Shown here: positions 1 through 6,968 of the stretch, piece by piece
How positions within the stretch are numbered: the first letter of the stretch is position 1
How the letters are laid out: each line of letters begins with the position of its first letter
The notes under the pieces: model-generated
Databases searched by the model: none
Told to the model about the DNA's origin: nothing
Seen by the model: only the letters and a program-made list of their open reading frames with translations
Program-made: the position numbers and the translations under genes
Assembly: GCA_905371865.1 (NCBI GenBank)
Contig: CAJPNA010000035.1
Span: forward strand, 1-10,414
Direction of reading: 5' to 3'
Origin: an uncultured Carnobacterium sp.
Lineage (GTDB): Bacteria; Bacillota; Bacilli; Lactobacillales; Aerococcaceae
Length of the DNA: 10,414 nt

Positions 1-2503
1 GTAATAATAGGTTTGCTTTAAATTGACGTTCCCTCATTTCACGATCTAATTCAATCATCGCCATCTTCAAAATATCCGCGGCGCTTCCTTGAATTGGTGA
101 GTTCATCGCTGTACGCTCTGCGAATGAACGTAAATTAAAGTTACTTGAATGGATATCTGGCAGGTAGCGACGACGGTGGAATAAGGTTTCCACATAATCT
201 TTCTCACGCGCCTCTTTTACAACAGATTCCATAAAGTCTTTTACCCCTTGAAACTCTTCTAAGTAACGGTCAATAAATTCTTTTGCTCTCTTGCGGGAAA
301 TATTCAAGTTTTGAGACAATCCATAATCACTAATTCCATAAACGATTCCAAAGTTCACGGCTTTGGCTTGACGACGCATTTCACTGGTAACATCTTCCGG
401 ATTTGTAATACCAAACACACGCATTGCAGTATTGGTATGAATGTCTACGTTATTTTTGAAGGCTTCTATCATATGTTTATCGCCAGCAATATGGGCTAAC
501 ACACGTAGTTCAATTTGCGAATAGTCACTTGAGAGAATCTTCCAATCATCGTGTTCTGGTAAGAACGCGTAACGGATACGACGGCCTTCTTTTGTACGAA
601 TTGGAATGTTTTGTAAGTTTGGATCCACTGAGCTTAGACGACCTGTTTGCGTTAAATTTTGGATGAATCGAGTATGAATCTTACCATCCTCTTGAATATA
701 CGCTTGCAATCCTTCTACATACGTTGAATTTAATTTGGCTAATTGACGATATTCTAAAATTAATTCTACGATTGGAGCTTGATGCGCCAATTTTTCCAAA
801 ACATCTACCGCAGTTGAATAGCCAGTCTTCGTCTTCTTAATGACTGGTAATCCCATCTTTTCAAATAAGATGACACCGAGTTGTTTGGTCGAATTGATAT
901 TAAACTCTTCACCAGCTAGCTCGTAAATTTCTTGTTCGATTTCTTTTAGACGCTCTTCAAATTCTATACCCATCTCAACCAAACGTTCTTTATCAACGCG
1001 AATCCCTTGAATTTCCATGCGAGCTAAAATATCGCTCACTGGCAATTCCATTTCCCAATAGAGATGAGTTTGTTCATTTTCTTCAAGGCGTTTCAATAGC
1101 TTTTCAGGTGCCACAGCAATCGTATATATTTTTGCAGCTAAATGCTGATTCCAAACCTCTTTATCTTCAGGAATTTGGATTTTAACACCTTTTCCGTAGA
1201 CTGCTTCGTCACTGGAAAGAATCGTCACATCGACACGACGGGCTACGTCACTAATTTCTTTCACGATATCATTTGTATCCACTAAATACGCAAGAAGAGA
1301 CACATCATAATTGGCACCTTTTAAGTCGAGGCCGAAGCGGTGCGCAAGTACTTTTGCTGCTTTTGTATCAAATAAATGTTTCTCAACAGACGCATCCGAA
1401 AGCCATTTCTTGAAGGCTTCTGAAGCAACTGCCGTATCTAAATCCGTCACGAAAACATCCTTTTCATTTCCAAAGGCAACGGCAATCACTTCTGCCACAT
1501 GATAATTCGCTTCAAGGGTCTCAAAATGCACACTTGTTGCACTTTTAAGCATTTTTTCGGTAATCTCTGCTACACTCTCTACATTTGGGCGATCAACTGT
1601 TAAAGTGTCTTCAACTGTCGTAGCGCCCGAATTTAGCAGGTCGGATTGGAAAGAATTGAAGTTCATTTCCTTATAGAACGACATCAATGCATCCACATCT
1701 TGTTCCTTGCGAAGTGTATCTTCCAATGTAATTTCGATTGGCGACTCTACATTAATGCGCGCTAGTTTCTTACTTAAAAAAGCCAACTCTTTATCATTAA
1801 TTAAGTTTTCTTTCAACTTGCTCTTTTTCATTTCATCGACATGTTCGTAGATTCCTTCTACACTTCCAAACTCTTGAAGAAGCTTCACAGCTGTCTTTTC
1901 ACCGACTTTTGTAACTCCTGGATAGTTGTCGGAAGAGTCTCCCATTAATCCCTTCATGTCAATAATTTGTTCAGGTGTTAATCCATATTTTTCGAAAATC
2001 ACTTCAGGAGTATATTCGACCAGTTCAGTCACTCCCTTTGTCGTTATTTTCACAGTGATATTATTGTCTGCAAGCTGAATTAAGTCTTTATCTCCTGAAA
2101 GAACTACGACTTCATATCCTGCTTCTTCCCCTTTTCTTGCAAGAGTGCCGATTATGTCATCCGCTTCATATTGATTTAATCGATAATGAGGAATTCCCCA
2201 TGCATCTAAAAGCACATTAAAATAAGGCATCTGTTCAATAAATTCCCCTGGAGTTTTCGAACGTCCTCCTTTATAATCTGCATACATTTCTGTACGGAAA
2301 GTTGTCTTTCCAGCATCCCATGCTACAAGTACATGTGTTGGTTTTTCAGAGTCTAAAATGGACTTAAACATACGGTGAAATGAATAGAGTGCGTTTGTAT
2401 GTAAGCCGTTGGAATTTTTAAAACGATTTAAATCTAGAATTGAGAAAAATGCGCGGAATGCTAAGCTACTTCCGTCTACAAGTAATAATTTTTGTTTTGC
2501 CAT
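1..2503 (-). CDS. polA: DNA polymerase I, 3' end missing at window edge
   Basis: Family A DNA polymerase, acting in Okazaki-fragment processing and excision repair. 834 codons are visible and the frame runs off the left edge; relatives are about 880 residues, so roughly 45 are missing, including the VHDE motif C. The N-terminal 5' nuclease (about 1-290) has its metal ligands: D10, E113-A-D115-D116, D138 and D140 (GDKDL), D189 and D192 (GDSSDNYPG). The middle 3'-5' exonuclease-like domain (about 310-470) looks inactive: the family DxE motif reads FETLE near residue 328, although an aspartate remains at 379. The polymerase domain has motif A (SSDYSQIELR, D660) and the O-helix RRQAKAVNFGIVYG (R710, K714, F718, Y722), followed by NSPIQGSAADI. 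The ATG start is preceded by AGGAGG with 6-base spacing. It follows the murC terminator, so it is probably a separate transcription unit. Identification is secure. Confidence 0.97.
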   Translation of the reverse strand, partial: MAKQKLLLVDGSSLAFRAFFSILDLNRFKNSNGLHTNALYSFHRMFKSILDSEKPTHVLVAWDAGKTTFRTEMYADYKGGRSKTPGEFIEQMPYFNVLLDAWGIPHYRLNQYEADDIIGTLARKGEEAGYEVVVLSGDKDLIQLADNNITVKITTKGVTELVEYTPEVIFEKYGLTPEQIIDMKGLMGDSSDNYPGVTKVGEKTAVKLLQEFGSVEGIYEHVDEMKKSKLKENLINDKELAFLSKKLARINVESPIEITLEDTLRKEQDVDALMSFYKEMNFNSFQSDLLNSGATTVEDTLTVDRPNVESVAEITEKMLKSATSVHFETLEANYHVAEVIAVAFGNEKDVFVTDLDTAVASEAFKKWLSDASVEKHLFDTKAAKVLAHRFGLDLKGANYDVSLLAYLVDTNDIVKEISDVARRVDVTILSSDEAVYGKGVKIQIPEDKEVWNQHLAAKIYTIAVAPEKLLKRLEENEQTHLYWEMELPVSDILARMEIQGIRVDKERLVEMGIEFEERLKEIEQEIYELAGEEFNINSTKQLGVILFEKMGLPVIKKTKTGYSTAVDVLEKLAHQAPIVELILEYRQLAKLNSTYVEGLQAYIQEDGKIHTRFIQNLTQTGRLSSVDPNLQNIPIRTKEGRRIRYAFLPEHDDWKILSSDYSQIELRVLAHIAGDKHMIEAFKNNVDIHTNTAMRVFGITNPEDVTSEMRRQAKAVNFGIVYGISDYGLSQNLNISRKRAKEFIDRYLEEFQGVKDFMESVVKEAREKDYVETLFHRRRYLPDIHSSNFNLRSFAERTAMNSPIQGSAADILKMAMIELDREMRERQFKANLLL

Positions 2504-2509
2504 AATATG

Positions 2510-2515
2510 CCTCCT
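2510..2515 (-). promoter_or_regulatory. Ribosome binding site of polA
   Basis: The minus strand reads AGGAGG six bases before the ATG at 2503, a full match to the anti-Shine-Dalgarno core. This fixes the polA start, and the protein begins MAKQKLLLVDG, as expected for the 5' nuclease domain. Confidence 0.85.
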
Positions 2516-2602
2516 AATAAGTCATTACCAGTGTAACAAATAAACAATCCTATGAACACTAAAAAGAGCCCTTCCCTTCGCTATACACACTTAGTTGCAC
2601 AC

Positions 2603-2628
2603 AAAAAGGCCTGGCAACTGCCAGACCT
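2603..2628 (-). terminator. Rho-independent terminator after murC
   Basis: On the minus strand AGGTCTGGCA and TGCCAGGCCT can form a 9-10 bp stem with a very short loop, followed at once by a run of five T. One pair is a U-G wobble in minus-strand RNA but would be a C-A mismatch in plus-strand RNA, which supports minus-strand use. It starts 14 bases after the murC stop codon and separates murC from polA. The rest of the 139-base gap (2504-2642) contains the polA ribosome binding site but no convincing promoter hexamers. Confidence 0.88.
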
Positions 2629-2642
2629 AAATGAATCAATCT

Positions 2643-3974
2643 TTAGTTTTGTGTTGGAGAAGTATTCGATAATAGTTTTTCATATGCAAATTCATATTTT
2701 TGTACATCTCCTGCTCCCATAAAGACAATCACAGCATCTTTATATGAAAGAAGTGGAGACACATTTTCAAGCGGTAATACTTTCGCTCCACCTTTTACTA
2801 ATTTTGCTAAATCTTCAATAGAAACATCGCCCGCTTCTTCACGAACAGATGCAAAAATTTCACATAGGTAAACGTGGTCCGCTAGAGATAATACTGAAGC
2901 AAACTCCTCTAAAAGTGCAATTGTTCTCGTAAAAGTATGAGGTTGGAAGACAGCTACTACTTCTTTATCAGGATACTTTTGTCGAGCAGCATCTAATGTA
3001 GCACGAATCTCAGATGGATGGTGTGCATAGTCATCAATAACAGTTACGCCATTTATAACTTTTTCAGAAAAGCGACGTTTTACGCCACTAAATGTTCGAA
3101 ACTGTTGAGCGAGTTCATTTGGATCTAATTGATTTAAATAGTAGAAAGCGATAATTGCAAGTGCATTTAAGATGTTATGGTCTCCGTAAGTAGGAATGTA
3201 AAAATGACCATATAATTCACCGTGAATATACGCATCAAAATAACTTCCTGCTTTCTCTTTACGAATGTTTTTAGCAATTACATCATTATGTTCACCAACA
3301 CCATAATAGGTTACAGGAACGATAGCCTCTAGTGTACGAAGTCTTTCATCATCACCACAAGCAATAATTCCTTTTTTCACTTGTTTTCCAAAGGCTTCAA
3401 AGGCACTTTGTACATCATCGATATCCGTATAATAATCTGGGTGGTCAAAATCGATATTCGTCATAATAGCGTAATCTGGTCGGTAAGCCATAAAATGACG
3501 TTTATATTCACAAGCTTCTAATACAAAGTGTTCTGAACTTTCAACTCCTTTACCAGTTCCATCTCCAATAAGATAACTTGTTGGTTCCATTCCACTTAAT
3601 ACGTGGGCTAACAAACCTGTTGTGCTCGTTTTTCCGTGAGAACCTGTAATAGCAACACTCTTATAATTTTTCAACAATTCGCCTAAAAATTTATGGTATC
3701 GAATGACTTCTATTCCTTTTTCGCGAGCGGCAACTAATTCTTCATGGCTATCTGGAAATGCATTACCTGCAATCACAATTTGTCCTTCTTTAATATTAGA
3801 GGCACTAAAAGGTAGTAAAGGAATCCCCGCTTCTTCAAGTCCTCTTTGTGTGAAGAAATACTCTTCTAAATCAGAGCCTTGCACTTTATATCCTTCACCA
3901 TGCAGAACCAACGCCAGAGCGCTCATTCCGGAGCCTTTAATTCCTGTAAAATGATAAATCTTGCTTTTATCCAT
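2643..3974 (-). CDS. murC: UDP-N-acetylmuramate--L-alanine ligase MurC
   Basis: Cytoplasmic ATP-dependent ligase that adds L-alanine to UDP-MurNAc, the first amino acid of the peptidoglycan stem peptide. At 443 residues it is full length for the Gram-positive family. The N-terminal Rossmann domain starts with GIKGSGMSALALVLHGEGY (11-29), which binds the UDP-sugar. The central ATPase domain has the P-loop TGSHGKTS (110-117), NIDFDHPDYY (173-182) and GDHNILNA (264-271). The C-terminal Mur-ligase domain has DDYAHHPSEI (314-323) and VFQPHTFTRT (342-351). The ATG is preceded by GAGGAG with 7-base spacing. It lies 23 bases after the 267-residue gene and is the last gene before a strong terminator, so it is likely co-transcribed with ytpR. 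The same ytpR-to-murC neighbourhood is known in Bacillus. Nothing is missing or unusual. Confidence 0.97.
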   Translation of the reverse strand: MDKSKIYHFTGIKGSGMSALALVLHGEGYKVQGSDLEEYFFTQRGLEEAGIPLLPFSASNIKEGQIVIAGNAFPDSHEELVAAREKGIEVIRYHKFLGELLKNYKSVAITGSHGKTSTTGLLAHVLSGMEPTSYLIGDGTGKGVESSEHFVLEACEYKRHFMAYRPDYAIMTNIDFDHPDYYTDIDDVQSAFEAFGKQVKKGIIACGDDERLRTLEAIVPVTYYGVGEHNDVIAKNIRKEKAGSYFDAYIHGELYGHFYIPTYGDHNILNALAIIAFYYLNQLDPNELAQQFRTFSGVKRRFSEKVINGVTVIDDYAHHPSEIRATLDAARQKYPDKEVVAVFQPHTFTRTIALLEEFASVLSLADHVYLCEIFASVREEAGDVSIEDLAKLVKGGAKVLPLENVSPLLSYKDAVIVFMGAGDVQKYEFAYEKLLSNTSPTQN

Positions 3975-3997
3975 TCTATCTCCTCACTTTTCTACTA

Positions 3998-4801
3998 CTA
4001 TTTTTTGGGATGACCATAAGGTAAATGGCGTTCCTGCTGTTCTTGTTCCATAATCATCGATAATGATTTCTTCATCGCGCGTCTTTGTTTTCTCGTTAGT
4101 GGTTTTTCCGGCGCTTTTCGTCTTTCAACTTTTGTCTCCGGTAACCCTTCTAATAAAGACTCTTGCACAACTTCAACGTCAGATTCTTGTTTGCGTTTAA
4201 AGGCTGGAACATAGCCTTTAGTTGAGAAAATTTGACTTTGTACTGGCTTCTCATGAGAGGTATCATTATACTCTTTCAAGCGTTTTTCAATCGTGTCTTC
4301 TTGTTCATCTACCGACACCAACAAAGACTCTTCCTTCGCAAATAAAATTAAGTCTGTACTATTCGGCAACAACTCTTTTTCTAATTCACGGTAAGAAATT
4401 TTTGGCTCGACCTCTTTTTCCAAGCATCTCGTACTAGATGGCACCGTACTTGGTTTAAAGGGTTTTCGTTGATTCGTGTTCAAATAAGTAGTCCAATCCA
4501 CACGCGGTTTATATTTTTGATGACCTTCTGTTGCTTTTTCCTTAAATGAACGGAATTGCGCTGGTAATTGATGCTCTTCTTTTTCAAATGGTTGTAAAAG
4601 CGCTGCATCAGGTTGCTCATCAAATGGTAAGGATTCATGTGGAGTCTCTTCTTTTCTAGTTGCATCAATTCGCGTCATTTCTTCGACGACTTGATCTTCA
4701 AAACTTTGGCCTTGCTTCAAGTAGTTTGGAAAAGTAGACTTTTCACGTCTTGATTGCAAAGAAGCGAATGAATCGTTTTTCTCGTTAAATGGTTCATTCA
4801 T
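3998..4801 (-). CDS. Uncharacterised charged protein in the ytpR-murC interval; possible motor-less SftA relative
   Basis: 267 residues; I do not recognise it as a whole. It is highly charged and low in hydrophobic residues, with no signal peptide, membrane segment or Walker motif and a single cysteine (C126). Residues 1-95 look disordered and glutamate-rich. A more ordered middle (about 97-200) holds RKPFKPSTVPSS (112-123), ISYRELEKELL (135-145) and a short hydrophobic strand, DLILF (150-154). The tail is basic (LTRKQRRAMKK, 235-245) and ends in PYGHPKK. The ATG is preceded by AGGAGG with 10-base spacing; that site directly abuts the ytpR stop, suggesting co-transcription. In B. subtilis this slot holds ytpS (sftA), an FtsK-like DNA translocase of about 950 residues. 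The middle segment resembles, from memory, the N-terminal linker of such proteins, but the ATPase is absent. A lineage-specific unrelated protein is equally possible. The reading frame itself is sound. Confidence 0.85.
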   Translation of the reverse strand: MNEPFNEKNDSFASLQSRREKSTFPNYLKQGQSFEDQVVEEMTRIDATRKEETPHESLPFDEQPDAALLQPFEKEEHQLPAQFRSFKEKATEGHQKYKPRVDWTTYLNTNQRKPFKPSTVPSSTRCLEKEVEPKISYRELEKELLPNSTDLILFAKEESLLVSVDEQEDTIEKRLKEYNDTSHEKPVQSQIFSTKGYVPAFKRKQESDVEVVQESLLEGLPETKVERRKAPEKPLTRKQRRAMKKSLSMIMEQEQQERHLPYGHPKK

Positions 4802-4811
4802 GACTCCACAT

Positions 4812-4817
4812 CCTCCT
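4812..4817 (-). promoter_or_regulatory. Ribosome binding site of the 267-residue gene, abutting the ytpR stop
   Basis: The minus strand reads TAA-AGGAGG: the ytpR stop codon (4820-4818) is followed directly by a perfect Shine-Dalgarno sequence, then 10 bases to the ATG at 4801. An ATG that lies closer to the site is out of frame. The tight packing suggests that translation of the two genes is linked, and it supports the 267-residue frame as a real gene. Confidence 0.75.
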
Positions 4818-5444
4818 TTATTGTAAGTTTAATGATTTAAATGGCGTCCCTACTGGAGTCGCATCATCTAATACTAAGATTCCTTTTTTCGCTGGTGCGT
4901 TTTCTAAGCCTAATTCACGCGCTGAGCAAAGCATTCCGTGACTTGCAACCCCACGTAATTCTCCAGCCCAAATGATGGCACCACTTGGCATTACTGTACC
5001 AGGTTTAGCAACAACAACTTTTTGACCTGCTTTTACGTTAGGTGCTCCGCAGACGATTTGTAACACTTCAGAGTCACTTACTCGAGTCATTGTTACATGT
5101 AGGTGGTCAGAATCTTCATGATCCACACAACTTTCAACGTATCCAACAACTAATGCATCTTCAGGTGTTAAATCTAAAGTGGAAACATCAAACCCAGCTT
5201 TTTCAATCAATCCTTTTACAACTTCTTGTTGCTGGGGAGTTAAGACTTGTTGTCCGTCTTCTTCAAATGAAATCTCTTCAGAAATCTTTTCAATATTATA
5301 GCCTAGAACTTCTTTAGACTCACGAACAAAGACTTGAGTCACATTTCCTTTTTTCTCATATTCGACGTCATAGCGGCTTGCAGTTCCGCTTGTTAATAAT
5401 AACGTATCGCCGATTCCCTTTTTGTTATAAAAACTTAACCACAT
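4818..5444 (-). CDS. ytpR: YtpR-type tRNA-binding-domain protein
   Basis: 208-residue cytoplasmic protein. The N-terminal part (about 1-90) matches the small domain usually paired with YtpR (DUF4479). The C-terminal part (about 94-200) is an OB-fold tRNA-binding domain related to the extensions of MetRS and the PheRS beta subunit. Visible signatures are VVGYVESCVDHEDSDHL (99-115), IVCGAPNVKAGQKVVVAKPG (130-149) and the GVASHGMLCSARELGL segment (165-180), all typical of the family. RNA binding is expected from the fold, but no cellular role is firmly established. The ATG at 5444 has an AAAGAGG ribosome binding site upstream. It is 19 bases after pepA and its stop abuts the next ribosome binding site, so it sits inside an operon. 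In B. subtilis, ytpP (thioredoxin-like) and ytpQ lie just upstream of ytpR; they are absent here, where pepA is the direct neighbour. Confidence 0.92.
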   Translation of the reverse strand: MWLSFYNKKGIGDTLLLTSGTASRYDVEYEKKGNVTQVFVRESKEVLGYNIEKISEEISFEEDGQQVLTPQQQEVVKGLIEKAGFDVSTLDLTPEDALVVGYVESCVDHEDSDHLHVTMTRVSDSEVLQIVCGAPNVKAGQKVVVAKPGTVMPSGAIIWAGELRGVASHGMLCSARELGLENAPAKKGILVLDDATPVGTPFKSLNLQ

Positions 5445-5463
5445 ATATTGTACCTCTTTATTC

Positions 5464-6549
5464 TTAATTTGTTCTTCCGTCTAAAATAGTGTTCACTGTG
5501 CTACGGTCTAATGCACGAATTGTTTGGATAACCATTTCGCGTGCTGCTTCGTAGTCTTTAATTGAGAACATTGTTTGGTGTGTATGGATATAACGAGCAC
5601 ATACCCCAATAACCGCACTTGGAACCCCTTGATTCATTAAGTGCGCTTTACCAGCATCTGTTCCACCTTGTGAAACAAAGTATTGGAACGGAATGTTATG
5701 TGTTAATGCAGTATCTTCTAGGAATTCTTTCATACGAGGAAGAGTCACCATACCTGGGTCTAAAATACGTAATAAGAATCCTTGATCTAAGTGCCCAAAT
5801 GTTTCTTTCGAACCATTAATATCGTCTGCTGCTGAGCAGTCTACCGCAAAGAATAAATCAGGATTGAACTTCGTCACACTTGGACCTGTCCCACGTAATC
5901 CGACTTCCTCTTGCACGTTTGCTCCAGCGATTAATGTGTTTGGTAATTTCTCATCTTTAACAGCTTTTAACGCTTCAAGAACCACTGTACATCCATAACG
6001 GTTATCCCATGATTTAGAAATCATGCGTTTCTTATTTGCAGTCCAAATAGTTTCTACATCTGGAACGATTGTATCGCCAGGACGGCAACCATATTCAAGT
6101 GCCTCTTCACGTGAAGTGAATCCGGCATCGAATAAAATATCGGTTACTTTCACAGCAGATTGTTGACCACCAGCTGCGCGTAAAAGATGTGGTGGGATTG
6201 AAGAAGAAATAATTGGATAGTCTCCATTACGAGTTAATAAAGTAAAACGTTGTGCTGAAACCACGTATGGGTTCCATCCACCTAAAGGACTTACTTTAAA
6301 CATTCCGTTTGGAGTGATAGTTGTTACCATGAAACCAACTTCGTCCATGTGTGCTGCAATCATAATGCGTGGTGCATCTTCTTCTTTGCTATCACGAACT
6401 CCAAAAATACCGCCAAGACCATCTTGTTCAATACGGTCTACTAATGGTGTTAATTCGTTTCTCATGAATTCACGAATACGGCCCTCATGCCCACTCGTTC
6501 CTTTCATTTCTGTTAACGTTTTGATTAATTGTTCTGTATGAGCTTCCAT
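5464..6549 (-). CDS. pepA: Glutamyl aminopeptidase PepA, M42 family
   Basis: Cytoplasmic dinuclear-metal aminopeptidase that removes N-terminal acidic residues from peptides; family members form large TET-type assemblies. From the chosen ATG it is 361 residues, close to lactic-acid-bacterial PepA (about 355). All metal-site residues are present: H67 in AHMDEVGFMV, D182 in SWDNRYG, catalytic E214 and metal-binding E215 in NVQEEVGLRG, D237 in AVDCSAA, and H322 in CARYIHTHQT. The GTSGHEG start and the DGLGGIFG segment also match PepA. The frame extends to an ATG at 6582, but that has no ribosome binding site; the ATG at 6549 has AGAGGA just upstream, and starting there restores the family N-terminus. 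A hairpin lies between this gene and the preceding small gene. YtoP of Bacillus is a relative, so the acidic-residue preference is inferred from similarity to PepA. Confidence 0.94.
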   Translation of the reverse strand: MEAHTEQLIKTLTEMKGTSGHEGRIREFMRNELTPLVDRIEQDGLGGIFGVRDSKEEDAPRIMIAAHMDEVGFMVTTITPNGMFKVSPLGGWNPYVVSAQRFTLLTRNGDYPIISSSIPPHLLRAAGGQQSAVKVTDILFDAGFTSREEALEYGCRPGDTIVPDVETIWTANKKRMISKSWDNRYGCTVVLEALKAVKDEKLPNTLIAGANVQEEVGLRGTGPSVTKFNPDLFFAVDCSAADDINGSKETFGHLDQGFLLRILDPGMVTLPRMKEFLEDTALTHNIPFQYFVSQGGTDAGKAHLMNQGVPSAVIGVCARYIHTHQTMFSIKDYEAAREMVIQTIRALDRSTVNTILDGRTN

Positions 6550-6553
6550 TGTA

Positions 6554-6559
6554 TCCTCT
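6554..6559 (-). promoter_or_regulatory. Ribosome binding site deciding the pepA start
   Basis: The minus strand reads AGAGGA, then four bases, then the ATG at 6549. The alternative in-frame ATG at 6582 is preceded by a GC-rich then AT-rich stretch with no purine-rich site, so the downstream ATG is preferred and the upstream 11 codons are probably untranslated leader. Confidence 0.75.
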
Positions 6560-6596
6560 TCTTTCCTACTTCTATAAAACATCTTATAAACGCGCC

Positions 6597-6620
6597 AAAA
6601 GCTGGAGGACCTCCAGCTTT
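6597..6620 (-). terminator. Perfect 11-bp hairpin with short T run, possible partial terminator
   Basis: AAAGCTGGAGG and CCTCCAGCTTT are exact inverted copies separated by one base. On the minus strand the stem ends in a run of only four T. It begins six bases after the stop of the PepSY-like gene and lies 48 bases or more before the pepA ATG. This position fits a terminator or an attenuator that lowers transcription into pepA-ytpR-murC. The short T tract makes full termination uncertain, and no good promoter is visible between the hairpin and pepA. Confidence 0.7.
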
Positions 6621-6626
6621 CTTTGA

Positions 6627-6953
6627 TTAACCAATTTTGTATAAATCAATAACGGCTCCTGTTTTTGCATCTGCATAAAATTCATATTGGACTAGTTCAT
6701 TATCTTCCTTACGAGTAACCCCGCCATAATAAACTTCTCCATAAAATTCTGGGCTATCCACGAATACAGGTTCCATCTCAATCCAAGAGCCTTCGATAGT
6801 ACCTACTACTTGAAATAATTTACGTACATTTTGAACAATAACATCTCCATTGACATTTCTGCGTTCAAACCATTTTGAAGTGACCCATGCTCCGATAACA
6901 GCACCTGCTGCTAGTAGAAAACTTGCACCTTTGAAACTATTTTTCGATTCCAT
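6627..6953 (-). CDS. Small membrane-anchored PepSY-like protein
   Basis: 108 residues. An N-terminal hydrophobic segment (about 9-25, GASFLLAAGAVIGAWV) is followed by WFERR, which suggests one membrane anchor; there is no lipobox cysteine. The rest (about 36-108) looks like a single PepSY-type fold, ending in YEFYADAKTGAVIDLYKIG (90-108), the typical closing strand with an acidic-residue-K-T-G turn. PepSY domains are thought to inhibit or modulate peptidases, mostly outside the cytoplasm; that is family knowledge, not shown here. The orientation is probably a short inside tail with the domain outside, though the positive residues on both sides of the helix leave this open. AAGGAG precedes the ATG by 10 bases and abuts the trmB stop, so it is co-transcribed with trmB. 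B. subtilis has a small protein of similar kind (YtzB) near its M42 peptidase gene ytoP, matching the neighbourhood here. Confidence 0.85.
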   Translation of the reverse strand: MESKNSFKGASFLLAAGAVIGAWVTSKWFERRNVNGDVIVQNVRKLFQVVGTIEGSWIEMEPVFVDSPEFYGEVYYGGVTRKEDNELVQYEFYADAKTGAVIDLYKIG

Positions 6954-6968
6954 ATGAATCAGGCTCCT

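Noticed and set aside
311..1502. Plus-strand reading frames opposite polA and, elsewhere, opposite the other genes.
   Set aside because: All are short, lack ribosome binding sites and known motifs, and lie antisense to clearly conserved coding sequence.
2560..2585. A second terminator before polA, suggested by GGGCTC followed by five T on the minus strand.
   Set aside because: Only about three base pairs can form (AGC with GCT) around a purine-rich loop, too weak for a terminator stem.
2520..2600. Promoter of polA, for example TATAGC or TAATGA as -10 with TTGTGT or TTGTTT as -35.
   Set aside because: Each pair has poor hexamer matches or wrong spacing (13-14 bases). A promoter is expected here after the terminator but cannot be assigned.
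4480..4668. A methionine-started frame overlapping the 267-residue gene in another phase on the same strand, considered as evidence for a frameshift or a nested gene.
   Set aside because: The main frame is continuous with a good start site, and the overlapping frame has no ribosome binding site or recognisable motif; it is a shadow frame.
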